DNA of 64,000 nucleotides from an uncultured Clostridium sp. (GTDB lineage: Bacteria > Bacillota > Clostridia > TANB77 > CAG-508): the NCBI GenBank assembly GCA_948438085.1, contig CAOJKP010000005.1, positions 1-64,000 of the forward strand, given 5' to 3'. Numbering within the stretch: the stretch's first letter is position 1; every line of letters begins with the position of its first letter. The position numbers and the translations under genes were made by a program. The notes under the pieces are model-generated. The model was not told where the DNA came from. It worked only from the letters and a program-made list of their open reading frames with translations, and ran no database searches. Shown one piece after another: positions 45,271 through 53,417 of this stretch.

Positions 45271-46776
45271 TTATATATTATTAATAGGTTTCATTGTTGG
45301 GAATAATAGTACATCTCTTATTGATGCTGAATCTGTTAATAACATAATTAATCTATCTACACCCATTCCAAGTCCTCCTGTTGGAGGTAGACCTATTTCT
45401 AGTGCTTGAACAAAATCTTCATCCATCATATTTGCTTCTTCGTCTCCTGCTTCTCTTGCTTCAACTTGTTTTTTAAATCTTTCATATTGGTCAATTGGGT
45501 CATTTAATTCTGAGTATGCATTTCCATACTCGCGTCCTCCAATGAATACTTCAAATCTTTCTGTTAAACGTGGGTCAGATGGTTTTCTTTTTGTTAATGG
45601 TGATACTTCCACTGGATAATCGCAAATAAATGTTGGTTGTATTAAAGTTTCTTCAACATATTCTTCAAAGAACATATTTATTATATTTCCTCTTGTTCTT
45701 TTTATATCTTCAACTGTAAGTTTTCTTTCTTCTGCAAGTTTTATTGCTTCTTCATCTGTATTTATCTTGTTAAAATCTACTCCTGTTACTTCTTTTATTG
45801 CGTCAATCATACTAATTCTTTTCCATGATGGTGTTAAATCTATTTCTGTTCCTTGGTAATTTATTTTAGTAGTTCCTAAAATATTTTTTGCGATTGTAGC
45901 TACCATTTCTTCTGTTATATCCATCATATCGTTGTAATCATCATATGCAGAATACAATTCCATTGATGTAAATTCTGGATTGTGCTTTAAATCCATTCCT
46001 TCATTTCTGAAAAGCCTTCCTATTTCATATACTTTGTTAAATCCACCAACTATTAATCTTTTTAAATACAGTTCTGGTGCAATTCTTAAATACATATCTA
46101 TATCTAGCGCATTGTGATGTGTTACAAATGGTTTTGCTGTAGCTCCTCCTGCTATAGTATTTAATATAGGAGTTTCAACTTCTATATATCCTTTTGAATC
46201 TAAGAAGTTTCTCATTTCTCTTATAATTTTACTTCTTATTTCAAAAGTTTTCTTTACTTCTGGATTTACTATTAAATCTGTGTATCTTTGACGATAACGT
46301 AAATCTGGGTCTTTCAATCCATGAAATTTTTCTGGTAATGGTCTTAAAGATTTTGTTAGTAATTTTACTTCTTTTGCATGAACTGATATTTCTTCAGTTT
46401 TTGTTTTAAATACAAAACCTTTTATTCCAATTATATCTCCAATGTCATATGTTTTAAATTCTTTATAAGCATCTTCTCCTAAATCATTTATACTAACATA
46501 GCTTTGAATTTTCTCATCACAATCTTGTATAGTACAAAATGATGCTTTTCCCATTATTCTTTTTGCAATTATTCTTCCTGCTACAGATACATCCTTTTCC
46601 TCTAAATTTGTAAAATCGTTTTTTATTTCTCCTGCTGTGTGTGTTCTTTCATATTTTGTAATTTCAAATGGATTTCTTCCATTTGTTTGTAATTCTTCTA
46701 ATTTCTCTCTTCTTATTTTTATTAAATGGTTCATGTCTACTTCTTGAACTTCTTCATTATTTTCATTCATATTCAT
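45271..46776 (-). CDS. lysS: Lysyl-tRNA synthetase, class II
   Basis: 501 residues. OB-fold anticodon domain (about 60-165), then class II motif 1 ([15 protein letters not shown]), motif 2 ([21 protein letters not shown]) and motif 3 ([13 protein letters not shown]). It charges tRNA-Lys. It is first in a run of closely spaced minus-strand genes, with a promoter at 46804-46832. AAAGGA precedes the ATG. No T-box is seen in its leader. Confidence 0.98.
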   Translation of the reverse strand: MNMNENNEEVQEVDMNHLIKIRREKLEELQTNGRNPFEITKYERTHTAGEIKNDFTNLEEKDVSVAGRIIAKRIMGKASFCTIQDCDEKIQSYVSINDLGEDAYKEFKTYDIGDIIGIKGFVFKTKTEEISVHAKEVKLLTKSLRPLPEKFHGLKDPDLRYRQRYTDLIVNPEVKKTFEIRSKIIREMRNFLDSKGYIEVETPILNTIAGGATAKPFVTHHNALDIDMYLRIAPELYLKRLIVGGFNKVYEIGRLFRNEGMDLKHNPEFTSMELYSAYDDYNDMMDITEEMVATIAKNILGTTKINYQGTEIDLTPSWKRISMIDAIKEVTGVDFNKINTDEEAIKLAEERKLTVEDIKRTRGNIINMFFEEYVEETLIQPTFICDYPVEVSPLTKRKPSDPRLTERFEVFIGGREYGNAYSELNDPIDQYERFKKQVEAREAGDEEANMMDEDFVQALEIGLPPTGGLGMGVDRLIMLLTDSASIRDVLLFPTMKPINNI

Positions 46777-46803
46777 TCACATTCCTTTCACATTATGTGT
46801 ATC

Positions 46804-46832
46804 ATTATATAATATTCTTGCTTTATTGTAAA
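46804..46832 (-). promoter_or_regulatory. lysS promoter
   Basis: Minus strand: -35 TTTACA (46832-46827), 17-bp spacer, perfect -10 TATAAT (46809-46804). Confidence 0.65.
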
Positions 46833-46903
46833 CATTTTTTTGTTTTTATATTGCAATATCATAACATATTATTTTTTATTCAAATTTTGTTTTTCATTTT
46901 CCT

Positions 46904-47000
46904 AAATAAAAATAACCTATTATATATTTTCTATTCAATCTAATTATCTAAAATCACTTTTAATACACTTAAAAAAATATATAATTGGTTATTTTTATTT
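46904..47000 (-). terminator. Long hairpin after recN
   Basis: AAATAAAAATAACC (46904-46917) pairs with 46987-47000, and inner TATTATATAT pairs with ATATATAAT. The loop is long. It lies just after the recN stop (47030). Confidence 0.45.
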
Positions 47001-47029
47001 GTATTACAACATTCATAGTTTTTCTATGT

Positions 47030-48652
47030 TTATCCAACTTTTCTCAACATTCTTGCATGTTCTAATGTTATTTCATTTATATTTCCACTTGAAATTCTTG
47101 CAATTTCTCTTATTGTATTTTCTTCGTCTAAAAGTTGTATGTTGGTTTTTGTTTGCTCTTTTATTATTTCTTTGCTTATGTAATAATTATAATCTCCAAC
47201 TGCAGCAATTGGTGCTAAATGCGTAACACATAACACTTGATGTTTTTTAGATATTTGCTTTATTTTTTCTGCTACACTGTTTGCTGCTTTTCCACTTATT
47301 CCTGTATCAATTTCATCAAATACCAGAATTGGCACTTCATCTACATTTGCTAGTACATTTTTTATTGCTAGCATTATTCTAGACATTTCTCCTCCTGAAG
47401 CTATTTTTATTAATAACTTTTCTTCTTCTCCAATATTTGTTTTTATTAATATTTCTATATTATCTAAACCATTTTCATTAAATTCTTTATTTTTTTCCAC
47501 CTTTATTTTTACTGTTGCATTTTTCATTTCTAAATCAATTAATTGTTTATCTATTTTCTGTGACAATATTTTAGCATTTTTTTCTCGTATTTCATGCATT
47601 TTATCGCACAATACTATCATTTTACTTTCTAGTAATTCTTTCTTAGTTTTTAGTTTTTCTATATATTCATCTAAATTTTCTATTTGTTCAATCTCACTTT
47701 TTATTTGATTTGAATACTCTATTATTTCTTCTATGTTATTTCCATATTTACGTTTTAGTGAAAATATTAAATCTAGTCTTTCTTCAACATTTTTTCTTTC
47801 ATCTTCTTCAAAGTCATTATTTTCTCTTAATGAAGTTATATCTCTTGCAAGTTCTTGTAAATCATAATATATACTTTTTAATGTATTTAATTGTTGTTCA
47901 TATTCTTTATCTAAATTTTCTATCTTTTCTAATGCTTTTATTGAATTACTTATAGAATCAACTGTATTGTTGTTTATTTCATTATCTACAAAACTCAAAT
48001 TTTCTGATACTTTTTCTGAATTTAATATTTTAGTTCGTAAATTTTCTAATTCTACTTCTTCTCCTAATTTTAAATTTGCTTGGTTAATTTCTTCTAATTG
48101 ATATTTTAGTAAATCTAATTTTCTTTGTTTTTCTTTATCATCTCCATAGTTATTTTTTAAATCTGTTTTTACTTCATTAAATTGATTAAATAAAATTATA
48201 TATTCTTCTTTTATACTCGATAATTCTTCTTTTGCAAAATTATCTAAATATTTTATATGTGTACTTTGATCTAATAACATCTGGTTATCATGCTGACCAT
48301 GAATATCTAATATATTTTTCATAAAACTTTTTAATTCATTTACAGTTACTAATCTTCCATTTATTTTACATAAATTTCTACCATTAGTGTATATTTCTCT
48401 TGAAACTATTATATTTCCATCTATTTGCATATTATTATTTGGTAAATATAAGCATACTTCTACAAAAGAATAATCTTCACCTTTTCTAATCATTTCTTTA
48501 GAAAATCTTCCACCAGCAATAATTTCTAATGAATCTATTATTAAAGTTTTTCCTGCACCTGTTTCTCCAGTTAAAACATTAAATCCATTATTAAAATCTA
48601 TACTTATATCCTCTATTATTCCTATATTTTTTATATGTAAATTTGATATCAT
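47030..48652 (-). CDS. recN: DNA repair protein RecN
   Basis: About 540 residues from MISNLHIKNIGIIEDISIDF. Walker A GETGAGKTLII lies near residue 30; two coiled-coil stretches enclose the hinge; KIASGGEMSRIMLAI is the ABC signature and VLVFDEIDTGISG the Walker B. RecN is an SMC-like ATPase recruited to double-strand breaks. ATG 48652 is preferred for its AGGAAG site; an ATG at 48673 abuts the tlyA stop. tlyA-recN is a common Firmicutes order. Confidence 0.96.
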   Translation of the reverse strand: MISNLHIKNIGIIEDISIDFNNGFNVLTGETGAGKTLIIDSLEIIAGGRFSKEMIRKGEDYSFVEVCLYLPNNNMQIDGNIIVSREIYTNGRNLCKINGRLVTVNELKSFMKNILDIHGQHDNQMLLDQSTHIKYLDNFAKEELSSIKEEYIILFNQFNEVKTDLKNNYGDDKEKQRKLDLLKYQLEEINQANLKLGEEVELENLRTKILNSEKVSENLSFVDNEINNNTVDSISNSIKALEKIENLDKEYEQQLNTLKSIYYDLQELARDITSLRENNDFEEDERKNVEERLDLIFSLKRKYGNNIEEIIEYSNQIKSEIEQIENLDEYIEKLKTKKELLESKMIVLCDKMHEIREKNAKILSQKIDKQLIDLEMKNATVKIKVEKNKEFNENGLDNIEILIKTNIGEEEKLLIKIASGGEMSRIMLAIKNVLANVDEVPILVFDEIDTGISGKAANSVAEKIKQISKKHQVLCVTHLAPIAAVGDYNYYISKEIIKEQTKTNIQLLDEENTIREIARISSGNINEITLEHARMLRKVG

Positions 48653-48673
48653 AACAGTATTCTTCCTTTCCAT

Positions 48674-49477
48674 TTATTTTAATTCTTTGTGTGATTTTTC
48701 TACGACATTTCCTATTTTCAATTTTAAATTGTGTATATCTTGCATTTTATTAGATTGTCCTAGATATGCTATATATTCTATATTTCCAGCAGATCCCTTT
48801 ATTGGAGAATAATCTAAATCTATAAATTCTAATCCTAATTCTATTGCATAATCTGCTACTTTTTCTATGGCTTTTCTATGCGCTAATGGATTCTTTACTA
48901 TTCCATTTTTATTTATTAGCTCTTTTCCTACTTCAAATTGCGGCTTTATTAAAACTACAACTTTACCAGATTCTTTTAGTAGTTTATTTGCATACTCTAA
49001 TACATTAGTAAGTGATATAAATGATACATCTATTGAAATAAAATCCACTTTTTCATATTCTTCTATATTTATATTTTTTATATTAATCCCTTCTAAATTA
49101 ATTACTTTCTCATTATTTTTTATTTTTTTATCTAATTGATTGTGTCCTACATCAATTGCATATACTTTTATTGCACCATTTTGTAACATGCAATCTGTAA
49201 ATCCACCTGTTGAAGCTCCTATATCTACACAAATTTTGTTTTCTAAATTAATATTAAATACATTTATTGCTTTTTCTAATTTTAGACCACCTTTACTTAC
49301 ATATGGCATAATTTCTCCTACTATTTCTATTTTTGAATCTTCTTCTATTTGTTTGCTAGATTTATCTACTATATTGTTATTTACTTTTACATTTTTATTT
49401 TCTATTGCAAATTGTGCTTTTTGTCTTGTTTGAAAAAAACCCTTTCTTACTAATAAATTATCTAATCTATCTTTCAT
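48674..49477 (-). CDS. TlyA family rRNA 2'-O-methyltransferase
   Basis: 267 residues. An N-terminal S4 domain (RLDNLLVRKGFFQTRQKAQFAI) is joined to an FtsJ/RrmJ-like Rossmann methyltransferase with DIGASTGGFTDCML (SAM motif I) and VLIKPQFEVGK. Homologues methylate 16S and 23S rRNA cytidines; some are also called haemolysin A. It starts its own transcript (promoter 49511-49539) and runs into recN. Confidence 0.93.
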   Translation of the reverse strand: MKDRLDNLLVRKGFFQTRQKAQFAIENKNVKVNNNIVDKSSKQIEEDSKIEIVGEIMPYVSKGGLKLEKAINVFNINLENKICVDIGASTGGFTDCMLQNGAIKVYAIDVGHNQLDKKIKNNEKVINLEGINIKNINIEEYEKVDFISIDVSFISLTNVLEYANKLLKESGKVVVLIKPQFEVGKELINKNGIVKNPLAHRKAIEKVADYAIELGLEFIDLDYSPIKGSAGNIEYIAYLGQSNKMQDIHNLKLKIGNVVEKSHKELK

Positions 49478-49510
49478 ACACTCACCTTTTACGAATTTTT
49501 GTTTGTATTT

Positions 49511-49539
49511 ATATTATATCTTATTTTTTATTTTGTCAA
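49511..49539 (-). promoter_or_regulatory. tlyA-recN promoter
   Basis: Minus strand: perfect -35 TTGACA (49539-49534) and -10 TAATAT (49516-49511) at 17 bp, or TATAAT at 15 bp. Confidence 0.55.
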
Positions 49540-49567
49540 TATTATTAGAACAAAATTTTGTTTTTAT

Positions 49568-49614
49568 GTACAAAAAAAATTGGAGCAAAACTTTATAAGT
49601 TTTACCCCAACAAT
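49568..49614 (-). terminator. Terminator after the cadherin-like surface protein
   Basis: Minus strand: TTGGGGTAAAACTT...AAGTTTTGCTCCAA hairpin followed by eight T residues, directly after the stop at 49617. Confidence 0.8.
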
Positions 49615-49616
49615 TT

Positions 49617-51233
49617 TTAAAAATGTTTTCCCTTACTTTTTGTTTTTGATTTTGGCTTTTTCTCATAAAATCCAAAAAAATCATCATATTTGCCTTTTGT
49701 ATCTTCGTCAACATTCATAAAACTATCTATATTATTTTTTAGATTATCTATATTTTTTTCATACTTATCTGAATTGTTTGTTTCATCTTTTACAATATCT
49801 TGTCTTTCTTCAAAGCTATTTATATCATTTCTATAATTATTAATATCATCTATCCCATTACTAAAATTGCTTTTATAATCATCTATATTGTTTTTAAGAT
49901 TATCTTCTATATTCGAAATATCATTTGTATTGTACTTGTATGTATTTAAATCTTCTGATTTTTCTCCAAAAATTTGTGATACTTGTGTTTTATTTAATTC
50001 ATCATCTGTTGATAATGCTAAATTTCCATCGAATTCTGCACTCTCTTTTTCTTTTGTATATCTATATTCTATAATTCCATATCCAATTCCCATTAGTGTG
50101 ATTATTGAAGTAAATGTTGTAATTAGTATTTTATCTTTTGTATCCCATCTTGGGATTCTATTTTGTTCTTTCCTACTTATATTTCCTACTGATACAGGTA
50201 TAGCTTCTTTTGCTTCTTTTGTTGCTACTATTTGATATGCTACTGTTTCTTCTCCATGTTTTACTACAATTGAAATAATATTTTCTCCATCTTTTAAATC
50301 TGTATTTCCTACTATTTCTATTGTAGCACCTTCTATATTGGGTTCACACTTAACATTTAATTTATCTATATTACTTGGTATTTGTTTTTCTATTTTATAT
50401 GAATATATTTCACTTGAAAACTCTGGTGTTAATTCATATCCTTCAATTTGTAAAGATGTAAGTAACAATTTTAGTATTGGTGTTTCCTCTTTTTTATCTG
50501 CTGGTTCTTGTATTTGATTTGGTTTTACTTCTTCTTCTTTTGGAAGTCTAGAAATTCTTAATATATATGAATCTCCTGATGCTAATTTTATTGTTACCTT
50601 ATTAGTTCCTGTTTCTAATTTTACTGTATTTGACTTTTGTCCATTTATTGTATATGATTCTCCATTACTCACTGTTGGGGTTATTTTTATAGAATTAACA
50701 CTATTATCAACTGATAATGAAATATCTTTTTTAGGATTTTTATATGTTTTTTCTCCAACTACTATTTTAGTTATTGTTGCTTTTTCATTTGCTGACGGAT
50801 TATTATTACTTCCTCCTTGATTCTTTGCTTTTACTATAACAGTTGCTGTTGCACTAGAAGAAGCTACTGAATTTCCGTTTTCATCAGCCATATCTTGTGA
50901 TGAAAATTCTACTTTATATGTTGTATTTTCTGCTACTTCTGGTGCAGTAAAGGTATATGTTGCAATTCCAGATGTCACATTATTTGTTCCTGAAAATACA
51001 ACTAAATCTCCATTTACAGTTCCTCCTGATGCACTTTTGAAAATTAACCCATTATTAGACTTTATTTTTACAGCTCCAGATGCAACTGGCTCTTGACTAC
51101 TTATTGTTATTGTTACAGTTCCTCCTGATTCTACAGTTGGATCATTAGTTTTTATTCTTGCTAGTGATTTTGTATACATTCCTATTGCCATAATTACGGT
51201 TAACAAAAGAATATATTTTATTTTTTTAACCAT
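49617..51233 (-). CDS. Membrane-anchored cohesin-like / cadherin-like beta-sandwich protein
   Basis: About 538 residues. Signal/anchor helix (4-24) is followed by a cohesin- or Big-like beta domain (about 27-135: VESGGTVTITISSQEPVASG, GIATYTFTAPEV). Two cadherin-like beta-sandwich domains follow (about 155-230, with KTYKNPKKDISLSVDNSVNS; about 260-345, with LLLTSLQIEGYELTPEFSSE). A membrane helix (about 368-390) leads to an Asn/Asp-rich coiled tail (about 395-538). So the beta domains face outside and the tail the cytosol. It follows the dockerin-bearing glucosaminidase by about 50 nt in the same operon. GGAGGTAAAA supports ATG 51233. Cohesin assignment is tentative. Confidence 0.65.
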   Translation of the reverse strand: MVKKIKYILLLTVIMAIGMYTKSLARIKTNDPTVESGGTVTITISSQEPVASGAVKIKSNNGLIFKSASGGTVNGDLVVFSGTNNVTSGIATYTFTAPEVAENTTYKVEFSSQDMADENGNSVASSSATATVIVKAKNQGGSNNNPSANEKATITKIVVGEKTYKNPKKDISLSVDNSVNSIKITPTVSNGESYTINGQKSNTVKLETGTNKVTIKLASGDSYILRISRLPKEEEVKPNQIQEPADKKEETPILKLLLTSLQIEGYELTPEFSSEIYSYKIEKQIPSNIDKLNVKCEPNIEGATIEIVGNTDLKDGENIISIVVKHGEETVAYQIVATKEAKEAIPVSVGNISRKEQNRIPRWDTKDKILITTFTSIITLMGIGYGIIEYRYTKEKESAEFDGNLALSTDDELNKTQVSQIFGEKSEDLNTYKYNTNDISNIEDNLKNNIDDYKSNFSNGIDDINNYRNDINSFEERQDIVKDETNNSDKYEKNIDNLKNNIDSFMNVDEDTKGKYDDFFGFYEKKPKSKTKSKGKHF

Positions 51234-51284
51234 TTTTACCTCCATTCGAGCTAATTTAACTCTAATAAATTTCTCCTTAAAAAT

Positions 51285-52970
51285 TTATATATTTATATTG
51301 GTTAGTCCTGCATATGCTCTTAAAATCACTGTTGAATCTGCTGGTGTTATCCTTCCATCTTTATTTACATCCCCTGCAAGACCTACTTCATTTGTTACTT
51401 GATTTAATCCAGCATAGCTTCTTAATGCTACGGTTGAATCTGCTGGAGTCAATCTTCCATCTCCATTTAAGTCTCCAATTGAAATTATTGTATATTCTTT
51501 ATTAGTCGTTTTATCTTTCAACTTAGCTCCTGTTCCAGCCAACTCTTCCCCCGTTTTTATCACTCCATCTTTTGTTATTTCATAGTTTGTAATATTTAAA
51601 CTTGTTACTAATTCTTGTACACTTATATTGGGAATAGCTTTTATTGTTGTATCATTAATAATTTGTGCTTTTACTCTATTATTGTTACTTGTATTTCCAC
51701 ATGGAGATAAATATTGACTTGCTATATATCCTACTATTCCAGATGATATTTTTACTTTATCCCACTGTCTTCCTGTAGAATCTGTTGAAGTATATCTTTC
51801 TAATACTGCAACTACTTCGTCTAAACTTGTCATTGTAGCTAAAGCTGTACTGCTAGTAGAAGGATTTTGTCTTACTCTAACATCGGTTCCTGTCATATAA
51901 TACAAATCGCCATCATTAGTTGTTAAATTAGTTGGTAGCTTACTATAAGTATACATATTATCGTAAACTGGTATTATAAAGTTTAATTTTTCATCCAATA
52001 TATTGTTTTTTACGTATGTTGAATATGTACTTTTTGCTTGTGAAGTTGGATCTTGCACATTTGTCATATATTGATGTCCAAACAATTTATTTTCTGCAAC
52101 AATTTGTGTTTCTCCTGCTTTTAATATTTTTGTTCCTACTACATCCCATTTATAAAAATAAGCTGTATTTTGTCCTGCATTTGTATATGAATGTGCAAGT
52201 AATTTTGCTCCTTCAACTATAGATGTATATGGATTATTCCATCCATTATTTTTTGCATATTCCAAACCATTAACAATTGCATTTCCTTCGTCATTTGCTC
52301 CATAATTATAAAAATTATAATATCCTTCATATCCTGGATATATACCAGAAACAGAATCGCTTCCTTTTGAACCTACCTCTTGAATTATTTTAGTTGCTAT
52401 ACTATATGGACTCATATTACTTTGCCTTGCTGCTTCTAATATAATGTCCGCATAAGACATTGATACTCCATCTTTTATGTATCTGTAGTCTGAATTCATA
52501 AATGTTTTAGCAATTGTTGTTTGTATTCCCCCTACTGTATGTATGTTAGCATTAAATGATATTTCTAAAAATTGAAATATTTTTACATCATCATTTATAA
52601 AATTTCTTGGATCCATATAATATTTAGTTATATCTGCTGATGCACAAGCATACCCACTTTCTATATTATTACAAGAATGTTTCCATAGTGAATTTGCAGT
52701 TTTTATTACTCTATTATGCTTGCAATCGGTTTCTTTTTCTACAAGCTTGTCCCAACTGATTCCTGTATAATATGCATCAAATGTCCAATTAGGGTGCAAA
52801 TCATGTATTTTTCTTAAGTATTGCCTATATGATTCTGGAAAAGCTTCTATTCCACTTCTTATGGTTTGTGTATAAGAATTTGTAGCATTAGATTTATTGG
52901 GTAATAATATTATTGATGCTATTATTGAAAATATTAATAGCCAATTAATTAATCTTTTTAATTTATTCAT
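51285..52970 (-). CDS. Secreted glucosaminidase with SH3b and dockerin-like domains
   Basis: About 561 residues. Signal peptide (1-30) is followed by an unassigned region with several Cys (about 80-110), then a glucosaminidase/GH73-like domain (about 150-290: SPYSIATKIIQEVGSKGS, YEGYYNFYNYGAND). A bacterial SH3 domain (about 355-425: TDVRVRQNPSTSSTAL) precedes a C-terminal dockerin-type pair: GDLNGDGRLTPADSTVALR and GDVNKDGRITPADSTVILR, both Ca-binding F-hand loops. It would cleave N-acetylglucosaminyl bonds in peptidoglycan. The second of two adjacent ATGs suits GGAGG best. The promoter lies at 53018-53047. Confidence 0.85.
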   Translation of the reverse strand: MNKLKRLINWLLIFSIIASIILLPNKSNATNSYTQTIRSGIEAFPESYRQYLRKIHDLHPNWTFDAYYTGISWDKLVEKETDCKHNRVIKTANSLWKHSCNNIESGYACASADITKYYMDPRNFINDDVKIFQFLEISFNANIHTVGGIQTTIAKTFMNSDYRYIKDGVSMSYADIILEAARQSNMSPYSIATKIIQEVGSKGSDSVSGIYPGYEGYYNFYNYGANDEGNAIVNGLEYAKNNGWNNPYTSIVEGAKLLAHSYTNAGQNTAYFYKWDVVGTKILKAGETQIVAENKLFGHQYMTNVQDPTSQAKSTYSTYVKNNILDEKLNFIIPVYDNMYTYSKLPTNLTTNDGDLYYMTGTDVRVRQNPSTSSTALATMTSLDEVVAVLERYTSTDSTGRQWDKVKISSGIVGYIASQYLSPCGNTSNNNRVKAQIINDTTIKAIPNISVQELVTSLNITNYEITKDGVIKTGEELAGTGAKLKDKTTNKEYTIISIGDLNGDGRLTPADSTVALRSYAGLNQVTNEVGLAGDVNKDGRITPADSTVILRAYAGLTNINI

Positions 52971-53017
52971 CATGCCCTCCTAAAAAAATGGTAAAATATT
53001 CTACTTTTACGTAATAA

Positions 53018-53047
53018 ATTATATCATTTTGTCCTTTTTTTAGTCAA
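53018..53047 (-). promoter_or_regulatory. Promoter of the glucosaminidase operon
   Basis: Minus strand: -35 TTGACT (53047-53042), 18-bp spacer, perfect -10 TATAAT (53023-53018). Confidence 0.6.
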
Positions 53048-53104
53048 TAAAATAAGAACTTGTAATACAATTGTAATATTTGATTACAAGTTCTTATTTT
53101 ATTG
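53045..53104 (-). terminator. Perfect 22-bp hairpin after the Cys-Gly mini-gene
   Basis: Arms 53045-53066 and 53083-53104 are exact complements. It separates the mini-gene from the glucosaminidase promoter, overlapping that promoter's -35. Confidence 0.75.
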
Positions 53105-53159
53105 GTAGTATACACTTTTACTACATTATATTAAGTAATTTTTATTATTGCTTTTATAA

Positions 53160-53318
53160 TTAGCAACATCCTCTTCCACAGCCACATCCGCAATTTGTGA
53201 ATAATAATAAGAATATAATTATGAAAAATAGTATTTCACTATCTCCACATCCACTTAAAAATCCTCCACAATTATTTCCACAGCCGCATCCACAACCACA
53301 GTTTCTTGATTCTTCCAT
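53160..53318 (-). CDS. 52-residue Cys-Gly-rich membrane mini-protein
   Basis: ATG 53318 follows AAGGAGG with 8-nt spacing. The 52 residues hold 11 cysteines: an N-terminal CGCGCGCG-NN-CGG block, a GCGD turn, one hydrophobic helix (about 28-40, ILFFIIIFLLLF) and a C-terminal CGCGCGRGCC. It is unrecognised. The helix resembles that of short YjcZ-type sporulation proteins, and Cys-rich ends could bind metal or form disulfide cross-links as in spore coats; both are inference. It is a monocistronic gene between promoter-bearing spacers and is divergent from the U32 gene. Confidence 0.75.
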   Translation of the reverse strand: MEESRNCGCGCGCGNNCGGFLSGCGDSEILFFIIIFLLLFTNCGCGCGRGCC

Positions 53319-53417
53319 TGTTCTTACCTCCTTATTTTATTTATATAATATAGTATGATTTTTTTTATTTTTGTGTTACAATATGTTTGTAAATTTGTTT
53401 TAAGAGAGGTTATAACT

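Noticed and set aside
46777-46903. T-box leader before lysS
   Set aside because: The spacer between promoter and start is only about 25 nt, too short for a T-box specifier and antiterminator.
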